Assembly: GCA_003116995.1 (NCBI GenBank)
Contig: BDSL01000144.1
Coordinates: 124,001 to 188,000, forward strand
Direction: 5' to 3'
Source: Yamagishiella unicocca
Lineage: Eukaryota > Chlorophyta > Chlorophyceae > Chlamydomonadales > Volvocaceae
Length of the DNA: 64,000 nucleotides
Part shown: piece after piece, positions 21,301 to 32,720 of the stretch
Numbering within the stretch: the stretch's first letter is position 1
Layout: each line of letters opens with the position of its first letter
Position numbers and translations under genes: made by a program
The notes under the pieces: generated by a model
The model's input: the letters and a program-made list of their open reading frames with translations, nothing else
What the model was told of the DNA's origin: nothing
Databases searched by the model: none

Positions 21301-24300
21301 GTAAACGTATGTCGGCCGCCGTCGACGACGCTGCCCTACCTGGCAGGCTAGGAGCGCGCTACCTGCCGCATCGAGACAAACGAACGGCAGCAGCGCACGG
21401 CCCATAAATATGTACCGTCGCTGCTGTATGTCAAGTGCAACCAAGCAGCCCCGCCCGCCCGCCCGCCCGCCCTTACCCTTGACGCTGACGACCCGCGTTC
21501 CGATGACGTGCAGCCCCGCGTGGCGGCCGTACAGCCCCTCGACCTCGCTGCACAGGGTGTACTGCAGCGACATGCCGTTGGGCTCACCGCGGTTGCAGCC
21601 GGCGAGAGGGGTGGCGGCAGGGACGGGCGCGCGGAAGGCCTTGATGCACCTGCACGCATTGAATATTAAGTGTCGGAAAAATGGCACGGCGGTAGACAGG
21701 TGGGTGGGTGCCGTGCGGTATTGAATGTCAGCGTCAGCGGACGGATGGATTATTACAACTGCAACGTGCATGCATGGGCAGATGCGCGCAGTAGGGACTT
21801 TCCTGGTGTACGTAGAATAGGTTTAGTGCATTAGTGATAATCACCAGGATGGCGTTACGTTTGGAACGAACACAAGCGGTGTCACCGGGATGGCGTTACG
21901 TCTGGAAATAACATAAGCGGTGTTCCGTTGGATCTAACGTAAGCGGTGTTCCGTTGGAACTAATGTAAGCGGTGCTGGGTCAATCAAGCCATGCTTAGCG
22001 CGTCATCGGGAGCGAGTCAGCACTAGACCGACCTGGATATGTGGTTGGAAAGGAAGGGAAGATGCTATCTAGCTAATAACGTGCTTTTGAACGTGAACTT
22101 GCACGACCAAAACGGAATTAAATGAACGCGACCCACGCAAACAACATATATACCGACCCCCGCGCGCCCTGCTGTACGTAGTATGCCTGCGTTCCCGTCT
22201 GCTCCTGCTGTTCATGCATCCGTTGTTTATCGTGCCCGGCCCCCAGGTGCGTGCACGATCGCTCGCCTGCCATCATCCGACGCCGCCCAGACCAAAGCAT
22301 TCGAGCTGTCGGAGCACAGACGCGTAATAGGGCTGGACAGACCGCGGTGGTTGTCGTACTGCAGCTGTGACACATTGTCGTACTGTGCGTCCATTCCACG
22401 GCTGAGCGTCAGTGCGGCCAGCTCAGGTCTGCCGCCGCCGTTGGTTACGTAGGCCACCGAGACCAGGTCGCCGTCGCAGTGCAAGCGGCCCGAGGGCACA
22501 CCACGGACCTGCATCACATCGCACATGGCGTTGGAGAGGCAGCAGCTGCTGACGGGTGGAGCAGCGGCGGCGGTGACTGCAGTGGCGGCAGGAGGGTTGG
22601 GAGGGTTGCTCCCTTCGTGGGCTGCTGCTGCTGCTGGCGCGCTGGAGCCTCTACTGCTGGTGGTTCCCATAGTAGTCATCATCAGCATGGGCACTGACTC
22701 CATCGTCGTCATGAAGATGGCTAGCGGCGTGCTCATGCGGTGAGGCGGCGGCCTGGACGAACAGAAGGGTGGCAGATGCATGGATCGATCAGACAAATAA
22801 GCCAAACAAAGCGAGTTCCAAGAACGAGCTATCTATTGATCCATCGCTCTAAGCGCGCGCGCGAGCCGCCCAGCAGCAGGAGGATACTGCAGGTAGGGCC
22901 CTGAATGGGTACGAAATCACGTGACCATTTGGCAAGCAAGCCGCCAATCAACCGCTCATGTACGTAAGGATGCACGAAGGAAAACGCCGTACGCAAATGG
23001 GATGAAGTAAGGCCGCCGATGCGGTATTTACGCATGCAGTTCCAACATATGCTTTTCATACCTGCTTGCGTGTACGCACATGCGCGAACATAACATGCTC
23101 TCGTCACCATAAAATAAAGTTGTGGGGGCAGCAGCGTTGGCAGCAGCGAGCGGGGCTGTCTCTAGGGGTTTTATGGGTTTATTTCAGGGATTTTGTGGGT
23201 TGTTTTGTGGGTTATTTTGTGGGCTTATTTTAGGGTTCTGTGGTTTTGCGTTTTTTTGGTTTTGTGGTGGGATTTAAGGGTTTTCTGGGTTTCAGGCTGC
23301 TGCTTTATTACGGGTTGCAATCATGAGGTCGTCGGTCCAGCCCTACCAATATTTGCGTAATATTCTTTCGCTCTGCTCAGGTTATCGCTCCCATCGATCT
23401 GGATGTTTACAAGGCATCTAGTGGCTGGCATGGCGGCAGGCACAACAGACCGCTGGTTTTTACAATTGGTCTGGGATACGTCGCCGGCGTCTATCGCCGG
23501 CGTCTGGTGGTGGTTCCTTCTCTTCATTTAAATTAAGGTCGCTCGGTGGGACCGAGCGAGCAAGCAAGCAGTTAAAGTTATGTGCAGGTGAACCACAGTG
23601 AGCTGGCAGGGAGGGGCCAGGGCCGCCGTCCATAGATTTATTTGCACACGCACGACCGGGCGCACGGAGTAACGTCACCATACGCGCAAGTACATACGGA
23701 CCATATATACGTACATAGGATCCGTTTCCCCTTTCTTATTAGTTGGGTTCGGTAGTAGGATTGGATTCGGCGGGTGAGTAGAAACCAAGCAATGCTAGTT
23801 ACGTAACGCAATGCTCACCGCTTCGCCTGATCCGTTAGCTCATTGTCGGCGATTGATGCTTTGAAGTCTTCCAGAGACCTCTCCCCGGGAACTCCGCCAA
23901 GGAGAGCAAACATCTGCGCCATATCCGGCAGGATTGCTCTCATGCGACGGTTGTACGACTCTGCCGCCAGGTCCTGGCCACACACGGGGCTGCCGTCCAG
24001 CGGAAAGTGGACGCAGAACTCCGACTCCACGGAGCCGTCAGAGAAGTCGTCTTGCAGGTGCACGAGGGCCGCCAGGTAACACAGGAATGGCGCCGACAGC
24101 TCGAAGAAGCGGTTCAGGCGGTGCACCAGGTTGAGCTGCCGGCACACCGTGGATGCAACGGCGGCGCTTCTGTCGTCCAACAGCGATAAAACCGTCTGGA
24201 GAACGCCATTGGGAAGTACCAGCAGGCAGCTGAGCTCCGCACGCCGTGTGCTTGCTGAGAGGGGAGTAGCGGCTTCCCGCCCGGTACAGGTCCCGCCGCG

Positions 24301-24708
24301 CACGTTATTCCTGGTCCCGTGCAAGGCGATGTCTTGAACAGCTGTCGCCAAGCTTTCCAAGGGCATCACGTCTTCCTTTGACTTATCGCGATCCGCGTCG
24401 GCTTGCTCGGCATCGTCGCTCTCGCTACCACCCGTTTCACCGTCGTTGTCTGAAGGTAGCTTGCCCGCCACCAGTTGTTCAATCGCTCTTGCAGTGAGCA
24501 GAATATTATTGATATGCTGCTTAGCTTCATCTCCAACGCCAATGGCTTGCGCTAACGCGTTGTGGACGGAAGCGCTGGCGATGGCCGCGACAAAATGTAC
24601 GTAAGCTCGCGAGCCCAGGGACCTGCCTCGCCCTTCAGTCGCAGTAAAGAAGGCGTTTGCTAAGTCGTTGGCATCTCCAATGGACCAGTGTGGCCACGGG
24701 TCGGACAT
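18396..24708 (-). CDS. F-box/WD40-repeat protein, copy 2 (five exons, 939 codons)
   Basis: The model joins exons 24708-23819, 22752-22267, 21649-21477, 20407-19733 and 18991-18396 (stop TAA). Phases agree at every junction and the total is 2820 nt. The first exon appears to end in a TGA, but AAGCG|GTGAGC is a donor site, and the same junction is conserved in the copy at 44894-50252. Visible parts are an F-box-like segment around residues 164-200 (LPNGVLQTVLSLLDD..VCRQL), an Ala/Ser/Pro-rich linker, and WD units around 521-529 (VLVWDVANM), 645-690 (GH...DVKVWDV) and 746-752 (SIWAWDL). F-box/WD40 proteins usually act as substrate receptors of SCF ubiquitin ligases; that role is inferred. Intron 2 appears to use a GC donor (CAG|GCGAGC). 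The start is the ATG aligned with the paralog; an in-frame ATG lies 123 nt upstream. Confidence 0.78.
23155..23330 (+). repeat. G/T-rich tract in intron 1, copy 2
   Basis: Repeated TTTTGTGGG and TTATTTTAGGG-like words lie inside intron 1 of the intact gene. The tract resembles the one at 15640-15790, including a shared GGGTTTCAGGCTGCTGCTTTA block just after it. Confidence 0.6.
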
Positions 24709-24974
24709 CATGCACACCAGCTCAGGTCCCAGCAGCCCAACAGCCACAGCAGGACATTGTAATCTTATTATCGAATTATCAATTGTGTGTATGCTACTCA
24801 GTTGCTGTCGGCATGTCGCTATGAAGTTCATGCCGTATGTTCAAGCGGTAAGTCAGGTACGAAAAGTGTAGAACTAATTTATGTTTAAGCGAATCGTCTG
24901 TGCCATTCTGTTACAATGACCCAAGGAAGTACACCATGTACAACTTATTGAACAACGCATTGGTAATAAGGCGT

Positions 24975-25405
24975 TACAGTCGGGGCGGACCCAGGACAAG
25001 AAGAAGGGCCCTGACCGCGGCCTCAACATATGAGGGCGGGGGCTGAACCCAGCAGACGCCCCCAAGGCCATATGAAAGCTCCAAAAAGCACAGAGACAAA
25101 AAAGGACAACCCAGGCGCCCCAAGGCCCACCACCGGGAAAATGGTTGGACCAGCCAGCAGCCATCAGGGCACCCCCCACCCGCGAAAAGGCACCCCATCC
25201 GCCCGAACAACCAGCCACGCAGCACGACTTGCAATAATCCCAATAAACCAAGGCCAAGAGGTAGGACGGGGATAACGTAAACCCAGGCAGAAGGCGTCCT
25301 AGACTCACCACCAACACGGTCGCGGACAACATTAACCCAGTGTCCGGCGATGTGCCCGATGGTTCTACCTCTTGGTCTGGAACCCACTTTAACAGTTACA
25401 ATAAC
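24975..25405. mobile_element. LINE family B debris (-) followed by family A tail (+)
   Basis: The first part (to about 25330) is a C/A-rich stretch that recurs at 29575-29990, 32205-32720 and 50955-51600. It starts with a block related to GGGCGAACCCAGGACAAGAAG. The reverse complement of that block, GTCCTGGGTTCGCCCGG, ends the plus-oriented copies. At 25335-25405 lies a plus-strand family A terminus (CGATGGTTCTACCTCTTGG...). No intact coding sequence. Confidence 0.55.
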
Positions 25406-25437
25406 AATGAACAACTAGGTGGAGCAAACTGCACGGG

Positions 25438-25542
25438 AGAAAAACCAAAAACAGCCCCGGGCCCATGAGGCAAGAAAAACCAAAAACAGCCCTGGGCTCA
25501 GGAGGCAAGAAAAACCAAAAACAGCCCTGGGCTCAGGAGGCA
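25438..25542 (+). repeat. 35-bp tandem repeat, three copies
   Basis: Units begin at 25438, 25473 and 25508 with AGAAAAACCAAAAACAGCCC. The second and third are nearly identical. Confidence 0.85.
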
Positions 25543-26175
25543 CCAGACAGGCGTACAAGCGGCCCACAAGGAGCAGCATCCATGCAGAAGCCGCTCAGGC
25601 CCTCCAGGGCAGCCAGGGTCCAGGCGGCACACCGCAAGTGATCACCATCCGCATGGAGGAATGGACCCTACCGGGACGGCGGCACACAAAGCTGAGCAAA
25701 CCCCCACAAACGGGCCCAAACATCAGCAAGCAATATCCGGGCCCCGCCCTTTTGGGTGTGGCAGGGTTTCAAATTGTTTCCCTGTGCCTTTTGGGCGTCT
25801 GCTGGCTGCTAGCGCGCGCTCGCTTGTCGTACGGTGAGGTCACGGTATGGACTCCCCTCTGGGTTTGCCCGGCGCCTCTGTGCCTTTCGCGACCTACCTA
25901 CCTTGTTGTATCGGTTACAGTGGGTTCCAGACCAAGAGGTAGAACCATCGGGCGCATCGCCTGACACTGAACAAGACGGAGGAAACAAAAACCGACATGC
26001 ACCGAAACAAAGGCAAACCACCAGAACACCAAATTGACAGGCCGTAGGCATACAGAGCAGCAGCCAGCACCCCAGGGGGAATTTGCACTAGAGGCTCCCC
26101 TATCAGGAACTGGCCACCAACCAACCTAACAGCCCAGCATCCGACAAACCAGTGAAGCGCCGCAACGATACAAAC

Positions 26176-27044
26176 CCCTTGTGGGTGCGGTGTGCCGGTT
26201 GGAGAGTCTCCAGGGGCGGGTACCCCCCGCTTACACCACTTTTGGTTCTGCCCGGTGGCTCAAGCAGTGACTGCCCAACTCGAGACCCAGCTCGGTGCAG
26301 GGGTGACACGGGCGCAAGTTTGGTTGGTGCAAGCCCCTACCGGGGTACAGTCCTGCGTCTGGGATGTAGTAGTCCTGGCGGCTATTACTGCCATGGAGGC
26401 GAGGCGCCGTTTTATGGCCGCGGCCTTGAAGAGGGCGGGGGCTGGTGGTCCCCTCTTACTCCGGGTAGTGGTCTTCTGGATCGCGCCGTTCGCCGTGGGG
26501 TGGTGCAGTTTTGGGCCCTTTTGAGGGGCTTTCCTGCGCTGGGGCTTCCCCAGAAAGGCTGGGATGCAGTGGGGCCTCGGCATCCTTTCTTGCGGGTGGT
26601 CGCCAATCGCCTTGTGTGCGGGGGACCGGCTGAGGTACTGGTGTATTCCTGATCGGCTCGGGTTGTCTTGGGGAGCGGGGTTTCCCGTGCTTCATACTTT
26701 CTGGCTATATAGGCGTGTTGAGCCCTGCTAGGGGTCCGTGCCTTATGGGATGAGAGGTGGCGGGTTCCGATGTTTGCATCGTTGCGGCGCTCCACTGGTT
26801 CGTCGGGTGCTGGGCTGTTAGGTTGGTTGGTGGCCAGTTCCTGATAGGGGAGCCTCTAGTGCAAATTCCCCCTGGGGTGCTGGCTGCTGCTCTGTATGCC
26901 TACGGCCTGTCAACTTGGTGTTCTGGTGGTTTGGCTTTGTTTCGGTGCATGTCGGTATTTGTTTCCTCCGTCTTGTTCAGTGTCAGGCGATGTGCCCGAT
27001 GGTTCTACCTCTTGGTCTGGAACCCACTGTAACCGTTACAACAA
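26176..27044 (+). mobile_element. Inner LINE family A insertion, 5'-truncated
   Basis: An 869-bp plus-strand insertion flanked by a 9-bp duplication, GATACAAAC, at 26167-26175 and 27045-27053. It holds the end of the LINE ORF and the full 3' UTR, ending GTAACCGTTACAACAA. It lies in the 3' UTR of an older copy of the same family in opposite orientation, which makes the region a large imperfect inverted repeat. It defines the true 3' terminus of family A. Confidence 0.85.
26192..26654 (+). pseudogene. Inner LINE ORF, C-terminal fragment
   Basis: This encodes the LINE C-terminal zinc-binding region (GTPRLHHFWFCPVAQAV and following), then frameshifts near 26447, where a run of five C in the outer copy is four C here. 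The outer copy's stop position corresponds to a TGA at about 26652. It is non-functional through 5' truncation and the frameshift. Confidence 0.75.
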
Positions 27045-27172
27045 GATACAAACATCGAAACCAGCCACCTCTCATCCCATAAGGCACGGACCCCTAGTAG
27101 GGCTCAACACGCCTATATAGCCAGAAAGTATGAAGCACGGGAAACCCCGCTCCCCAAGACAACCCGAGCCGA

Positions 27173-29062
27173 TCAGGAATCCACCAGTACCTCAGCCGGT
27201 CCCCCGCACACAAGGCGATTGGCGACAACCCGCAAGAAAGGATGCCGAGGCCCCACTGCATCCCAGCCTTTCTGGGGAAGCCCCAGCGCAGCAAAGCCCC
27301 TCAGCAGGGCCCAAAACTCCACCACCCCACGGCGAACGGCACGATCCAGAAGACCACTACCCGGAGTAAGAGGGGGACCACCAGCCCCCGCCCTCTTCAA
27401 GGCCGCGGCCATAAAACGGCGCCCCGCCTCCATGGCAGTAATAGCCGCCAGGACTACTACATCCCAGACGCAGGACTGTACCCCGGTAGGTGCTTGCACC
27501 AACCAAACTTGCGCCCGTGTCACCCCTGCACCGAGCTGGGTCTCGAGTTGGGCAATCACTGCTTGAGCCACCGGGCAGAACCAAAAGTGGTGTAAGCGGG
27601 GGGTACCCGCTCCTGGAGGCTCTCCAGCCGGCACACCGCACCCACAGGGGGCTGCTGCTGCCGTCCGCATATGAGAGTTCCCTAGGAGGGGGATCCCATC
27701 CACAGTCAACCGCCACCATCCCTCCTTATAGGCCGGCTCCCACTTCATGCCAGACCAGAGCCGCCGGAACACTTGCTGCAAGGCATTCAGGGCCGCTGGC
27801 AGGACAGGGCCGGTACCCCCAAGCGCTTCGCGCACAAATTTCTCATGCGCGGCCCGCCGGGCGTCCGCAAACTCGACCAGTTGCACAGCCGTCCCAACCC
27901 GAACAGTCATATCCCGCAGCGCCAGCGGCTCCCCCCCGCCCAACCGCCACCCCAACCGTGCGGTGAGCATGGACCCCACTTCCTCCATCCCAGGTAGAAC
28001 GTGGGGTATACCCTGGGAGGAAACCGGCAGCACCAGTGCCGCTGCTTGCTTCCACGCACGGGGTTGGCACCTCAGCTAGCAACGCTTCCAGCGCCCCCGT
28101 ACATTCCCGCCACCGATCAAGCCCCAGAAACGTCTTCGCTGCTCTTGACCGCGGATCTAAGACTCGGACAACGAGCCCCCGCCATCCCGCTGGCCATGCC
28201 GTCTGCACCGCCGCCTCGGACGCAACTAAGAAGTCCCGAAGTGCATCACAAGCCGCCAAAACATCGCCCAACGTCTTAATGGCCCAGCACCCCACCAGTT
28301 CTGGGTGTAAGTAACTGGTAGGGTGCCCGGCCTCCTGCCGACCACCATCTGCCCAGACTGGCAGGCTGGGAGGAGCGGGTTGCCCCAAATCGGCACGTGT
28401 ACACACCACGGGCCTGGCACCAACGGCTCGCTAGCGATGTCTTGTACCGGGGGCAAGGCCGCGAGCGCCGTGATCACCCGTCGGATATCGGCCGGCATCT
28501 CGTCCGCTCCCATCCACGGACCCCTGCCTTGTGCTGTGAGCAGATTCAGAGGTCCAAACACCGGATGCACCCCCCTCAGGTAAATGCTAAGGCAGCTGGC
28601 CCATGGGGGCCGGCGCTCCCGGGGGCCCGCCATTGCCAGCACAAAACGCAGGGCCCAACCAGCCCAGCGCGCCCGTACATGCTCCTTGAGGTCAATGGCC
28701 CCAAAGCCCCCGAGGGATGGGTGCCCGACCAGCAGCCGCTGTGGGACACCTGTTGCTCGGCGCTCCCTAGCATCTGGGGCTAAATCCCGGTCAATGAGCT
28801 TCGCCGCCACCCGCTCTAACCCTTCCACTATGGTGTCTGGGGGTAGGCCCCCATGCTCCATGTGCCAGGTGACACGGTGCATCCCATATGCTGCGGCTGC
28901 TGTCGCCCTGCCAAACGTGGACAGGCGTAGCCTTGCAATCCGCGAGAACCTACTTACTACCTTGTCCCTTTGTGACTCCCAGTCCAACATTGGGGACCCC
29001 CCTACGTCAGTAAACGGCAGATTCAGCGCCGTGGCCGACGCTACAACCTTCAACCCACCCAT
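27173..29062 (-). pseudogene. Outer LINE ORF2 C-terminal relic
   Basis: From 29062 downward, the frame carries a segment typical of the region after the RT active site in algal LINEs (LRLSTFGRATAAAAYGMHRV). It continues through an IDLKEHVRARWAGWALRF block. It then shifts frame near 28290 and again near 28040, and ends with a C-x-C...H-x4-C zinc-knuckle-like stretch (APCGCGV..HHFWFCPVA) and a stop at 27173. The RT catalytic core and endonuclease are absent. The family assignment rests on these motifs alone. Confidence 0.75.
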
Positions 29063-29089
29063 GTCATGCGGGCTAGGTCCCTCGACGCC

Positions 29090-29560
29090 ATTTGGTGTTC
29101 TGGTGGTTTGCCTTTGTTTCGGTGCATGTCGGTTTTTGTTTCCTCCGTCTTGTTCAGTGTCAGGCGATGCGCCCGATGGTTCTACCTCTTGGTCTGGAAC
29201 CCACTGTAACCGTTACAACAACTGGGGTCTACCTCTTGGTCGGGAACCCACTGTAACCGTTACAACAACTGGGGTCGTGGTGGTTTGCCTTTGTTACGGT
29301 GCAGTTGGGTTTCTGTCTCCTTTGTCTTCTTCAGTGTCAGGCCATGTGTCCGATGGTCCTGCGTTTTGGTCTGGAACCCATTGTAACAGCTACTGCTACT
29401 GTTCTGATTCGTAAGTTTGGGGCTGTTACAGTTTCCTTTGTTACGCGCGGTGCGGTTTGGTTTCTGTGTCTTTTTTCTCCTTCAGTGCCCAGCAGTGCCC
29501 CACGATGTGCCCGATGGTTCTGCCTTTTGGTCTGGAACTCACTACAACACGTACTACTTA
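29090..29560 (+). mobile_element. Cluster of LINE 3' tails, family A and relatives
   Basis: Three successive plus-strand 3' tails begin near 29090, 29278 and 29437. Each resembles the last 110-130 bp of family A but differs in sequence, as if from separate subfamilies. The first has a 47-bp tandem duplication of its terminus (29181-29227 and 29228-29274). Confidence 0.7.
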
Positions 29561-29574
29561 TAAGCTGTTATCAG

Positions 29575-29990
29575 GGTCCGCAAGCCCGGGCGAGCCCAGG
29601 ACATACAAGAGCCGCCCATACCGAGACATCAGTGTTCGAGAAGCCAGCGCTAGCAGCCAGCAGACGCCTCAAATTGTACATGAAAAAACAGGAAACCCCG
29701 CCGTGCCCAAGAGGGCGGGCCCCCGCCAAAACCAAACAGACGCCCATGGCCCACCTCCGGAAAAACTGTGGAGGGGATAGCCAGACCGACGGGCTGGGGA
29801 CGGAAACCGCCAGCGGCCCAGGGAACCACCCACCCGCGAAAACCGCCATGCATACCCAAAAAGCCGGCCAACGCAGGGAACTCCAGCACGAATGGCACTC
29901 CCAAAACATCAAGTAAGGCCAAGAGGTTACGGAAAACGCAAAATTGGAAGACGGCGCCCCCAGACACTCCTCTTCTGCATCCATCAAGGT
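29575..29990 (-). mobile_element. LINE family B fragment
   Basis: A C/A-rich stretch that shares ordered blocks with 50955-51600, such as AAGCCAGCGCTAGCAGCC and AAGAGGGCGGG. It also shares the CCCGGGCGAGCCCAGGACA terminus. No open frame is convincing on either strand. Confidence 0.55.
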
Positions 29991-30151
29991 GCGCGCGTGC
30001 GGCCGCAGCAGAGGCGTCTGCGCGGCGTGCGCCCCCTCCATTGCTTGCCTTTTCTCCGAGGGCCTGCCGCGGCTGTTTTGCCAAGCGTTCCCCGCCGGTA
30101 GGGAACTACTGGCTGCTCCAGACCGCGTTCGCCTACTGCTGGAGCATGCTC

Positions 30152-30755
30152 TGTTGTTGTAACGGTTACAGTGGGTTCCAGACCAAGAGGTAAGGGCGCT
30201 CTGTGTACGTCCAGCGCCCTCGCGCACCGCTCATCAACCTCGAGCGCGCAACGTACAGCAAGCGCCCGCCAGCGAGCTGTACACTGCTGCTTTATTCCTC
30301 CTCTCCGTCATTGTGCGGATTTCCTCTGTCGCTCCGGACCAGGTACCTCTCCTGGCGTCGTCGTCACGGGCGTTGTTCGCCCACTCCGGGCCTTCACCAG
30401 AGCGCCGGCGCTGCACGACTGGCACCTCCACTGCTGGCAGATGTGCGTGTCTACGGCCATCGGAACTTCTGGGCGCCTTCCCGCTGTCTTTCTGGACAGC
30501 GTCATCATATGGTACTAGAAGTAACTTGTTACAGTTTGCCCCAGACCATAAGGTAGAGCCATACATGCGCCCGATGGCTCTACCTTTTAAGGTCTGGAGC
30601 CCACTGTAACGATTACAACTACATGGTGTTGCACACGGACAGTGGTGACCGCACTCAGGCCGGCAGCTATCGCCCGATCACCCTCCTCAGCACCAACTGC
30701 CGCCGGTAGTAGTAACTGTTACAGTGGGTTCCAGACCAGAAGGTACCGGTAGAAC
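30152..30755. mobile_element. Several very short LINE family A tails
   Basis: Minus-oriented termini lie near 30152-30193, 30527-30562 and 30707-30755, and a plus-oriented one near 30569-30620. The pair at 30527-30620 is head-to-head and can fold as a hairpin (CCAGACC...GGTCTGG). The DNA between them was not assigned. Confidence 0.6.
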
Positions 30756-30764
30756 CACGACGAA

Positions 30765-31050
30765 GGTGCTTGTCAGTCGTGCGGCGGTCTGGTCCGCTTA
30801 GTTGTTTCTGTTGTCTGCGACCGTGTTGGTGGGTGCGCCCTAGGCTGCCCATTGGTCTGGGCTGCTGTCTGGTCCCACCGTTTTATTTCCCGAAGATGGG
30901 CCTTGGGGTGCCTGGTTATTCATTTCCCGGGGCCCCGCCTTCATAGTTTTGCTGATGTATCTTTTGTCTTTTGGGGCGTCTGCTGGCTGCTGGCGCTGAC
31001 TTGTCGTACCGTGAGGTCTCGATTTGGAGCCCCCGCTTGTGATTTTGCCC
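30765..31050 (+). mobile_element. LINE family B fragment
   Basis: The reverse complement of this segment matches 51000-51480. Shared blocks, read on plus, are TTGTTTCTGTTGTCTGC, GCGTCTGCTGGCTGCTGGCG and CTTGTCGTACCGTGAGGTC. Confidence 0.6.
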
Positions 31051-31389
31051 GGCGGCGGCGGCTCTGAGTTTTTCGAGGCTTTCATGTGCCATTTGTGGTA
31101 CTACGCCAAAACTAAAACGGCTTGCATGTGAATGGCAATTCACGTAGTTTTCAGGAAACAGCAACTATCCCTCCACCGCACGGTGGCGGCCCGGCACTCT
31201 CGCACCATCTCTCATCACCGCCAAAACCCAGTCAAGCAAGTGCAGAAAGTGGGACTCGACGCGCTAGTCATACCATGGTTCCTCAGGGTTCCTCAGCCTC
31301 AGTAGTATCGGCGCCACAGGGGCACAGTGGCCTAATCTCTAGCTCGGATACCTTGCAGACGACGGGGATTAAACCAGGTCTCGATACTA

Positions 31390-31800
31390 ATTGTACAACC
31401 ACGCCATAACAAAAAAATGCCTGAAAAGGATTTTTTCCAGGACATAACACCGACCTGGGCGTCTGGGGTCCAGCCCCGGCTCTCACTCGCATACCCGGCT
31501 CCTAAATGGAGAGGCCCGGACACTGCAACGCTTTATTATGTCTTTATTATAATATTTTATTTTGCGCCCCGGTAGTATTTCCTCCAGTTACTCGGTTTCG
31601 TCCTCCAAGCAAAATACCGGTAGTCCATCACACTGGTGGACACTGTAACGTCTTCGCGCTAGTAGGCTTTCCTATGCTCTTCAGGGTGTCTGCTGGGTGC
31701 AGCCCCGGCTGTCAGTCAGCGGCTGTCGTATGTTGAGACCCGGCCTGGGCGATGGGCCCCTCCTCTTGTCCTGGGTTCGCCCGGACTTGTAACATCTCAT
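31390..31800. mobile_element. LINE family B ends
   Basis: A plus-oriented family B terminus spans about 31640-31797 and ends GTCCTGGGTTCGCCCGG then TTGTAACATC. A minus-oriented related piece precedes it at about 31430-31530. No gene is visible from 31060 to 32200. Confidence 0.5.
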
Positions 31801-32204
31801 TATTAGTGGAAGGTTACAAGGACCCTATGAAATCCAGGGAAATGAGTGTACGGCGTCGCATGGAATCGTAAAGTGCGTGGTGGAGTTGTGTGGAGCGGGA
31901 TGCGACCGGACGGACCGTGTCGTCCATAGCTCAAGGTTTACGCCAACAATTGACCTGCGTTGCGTTTTCCACGCATTCCGTGCAATTCCTTGGTTACGAG
32001 TACTGCTCTGTACCGGCATATATACGGACACACATACGGGCAATACCGCTTCCGTAACCTCCAGGCAGAAGCAGGCAGACGACGTACGTAGGCGGACGCA
32101 AGTCGACGCAAAGCGACACAGTCGACGCACCTTATTTCTTGCGGCTCCTTACACGCACTTCCATGGACTTAGTCAGGGTCATTGTCGCCGCGCCGAACGA
32201 ACGC

Positions 32205-32720
32205 GGCGGGGCCCTAACAAAAACAAACTCAGCAGGCGCCCAAGGCCAACCGCCAGAAACAACGGCGAGAGCAGCCAACAGCCTGGACCGACGCGCCCTA
32301 GGCACCATCTATGCACCCTATATCAAGCAACCGGTCAGCAAAGGCAGGGGACGTCAGCACGACGCACGGGTGTCCCAACAAACCAAGGCCACGCTAGGAG
32401 GACGGGGAAAACATAATAAGACGGGCAGACGGCGCCCCAAGCACACCCAGCCACCAAATGGAACTTCAGCACGACGGGCAGTCATAACACGGTCGCTGAC
32501 AACAGAAAGCAGCTAAGAGGGACAGATCGCATGGAAGGAAACCCCGAAAATGTCCCTGGCCCAAATGGCACCTGATAGGTAGGCAGACACCCGGGCCGAA
32601 GAGCACCAGGCAGGAGCGAGCCGCTCAGGCCAGCCCGGTTTCAGCCACCGCAAGCGCAAGCGACCACTAACCACACGGAGGAACGGGCACCCGCGCGGCC
32701 CGGCGGGGCGCACCAAGGAG
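32205..32720 (-). mobile_element. LINE family B fragment
   Basis: A C/A-rich fragment with blocks shared with other family B copies: AACCAAGGCCACGCTAGGAGGACGGG-like order, GACAACAGAAAGCAGCTAAG, and GAGCACCAGGCAGGAG. The two overlapping open frames here look like by-products of composition. Confidence 0.55.

Larger units (their letters stand above)
25903..29088 (-). mobile_element. Outer LINE family A copy, 5'-truncated, interrupted
   Basis: Read on the minus strand, this is the C-terminal part of a LINE ORF (29062 down to 27173), then its 3' UTR. The UTR is split by a younger insertion and continues at 26175-25903, ending GTAACCGATACAAC. Removing 26176-27044 plus one copy of the GATACAAAC duplication rejoins the UTR without loss. 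The 5' end is cut near 29088, where another LINE tail begins. There is no poly(A); the family ends in a GTAACCGTTACAACAA-like terminus. Confidence 0.8.

Noticed and set aside
23815..23818. TGA after the F-box segment as the true stop codon
   Set aside because: The TGA is inside a GTGAGC donor conserved in both paralogs, and splicing gives a phase-matched continuation into the WD40 exons.
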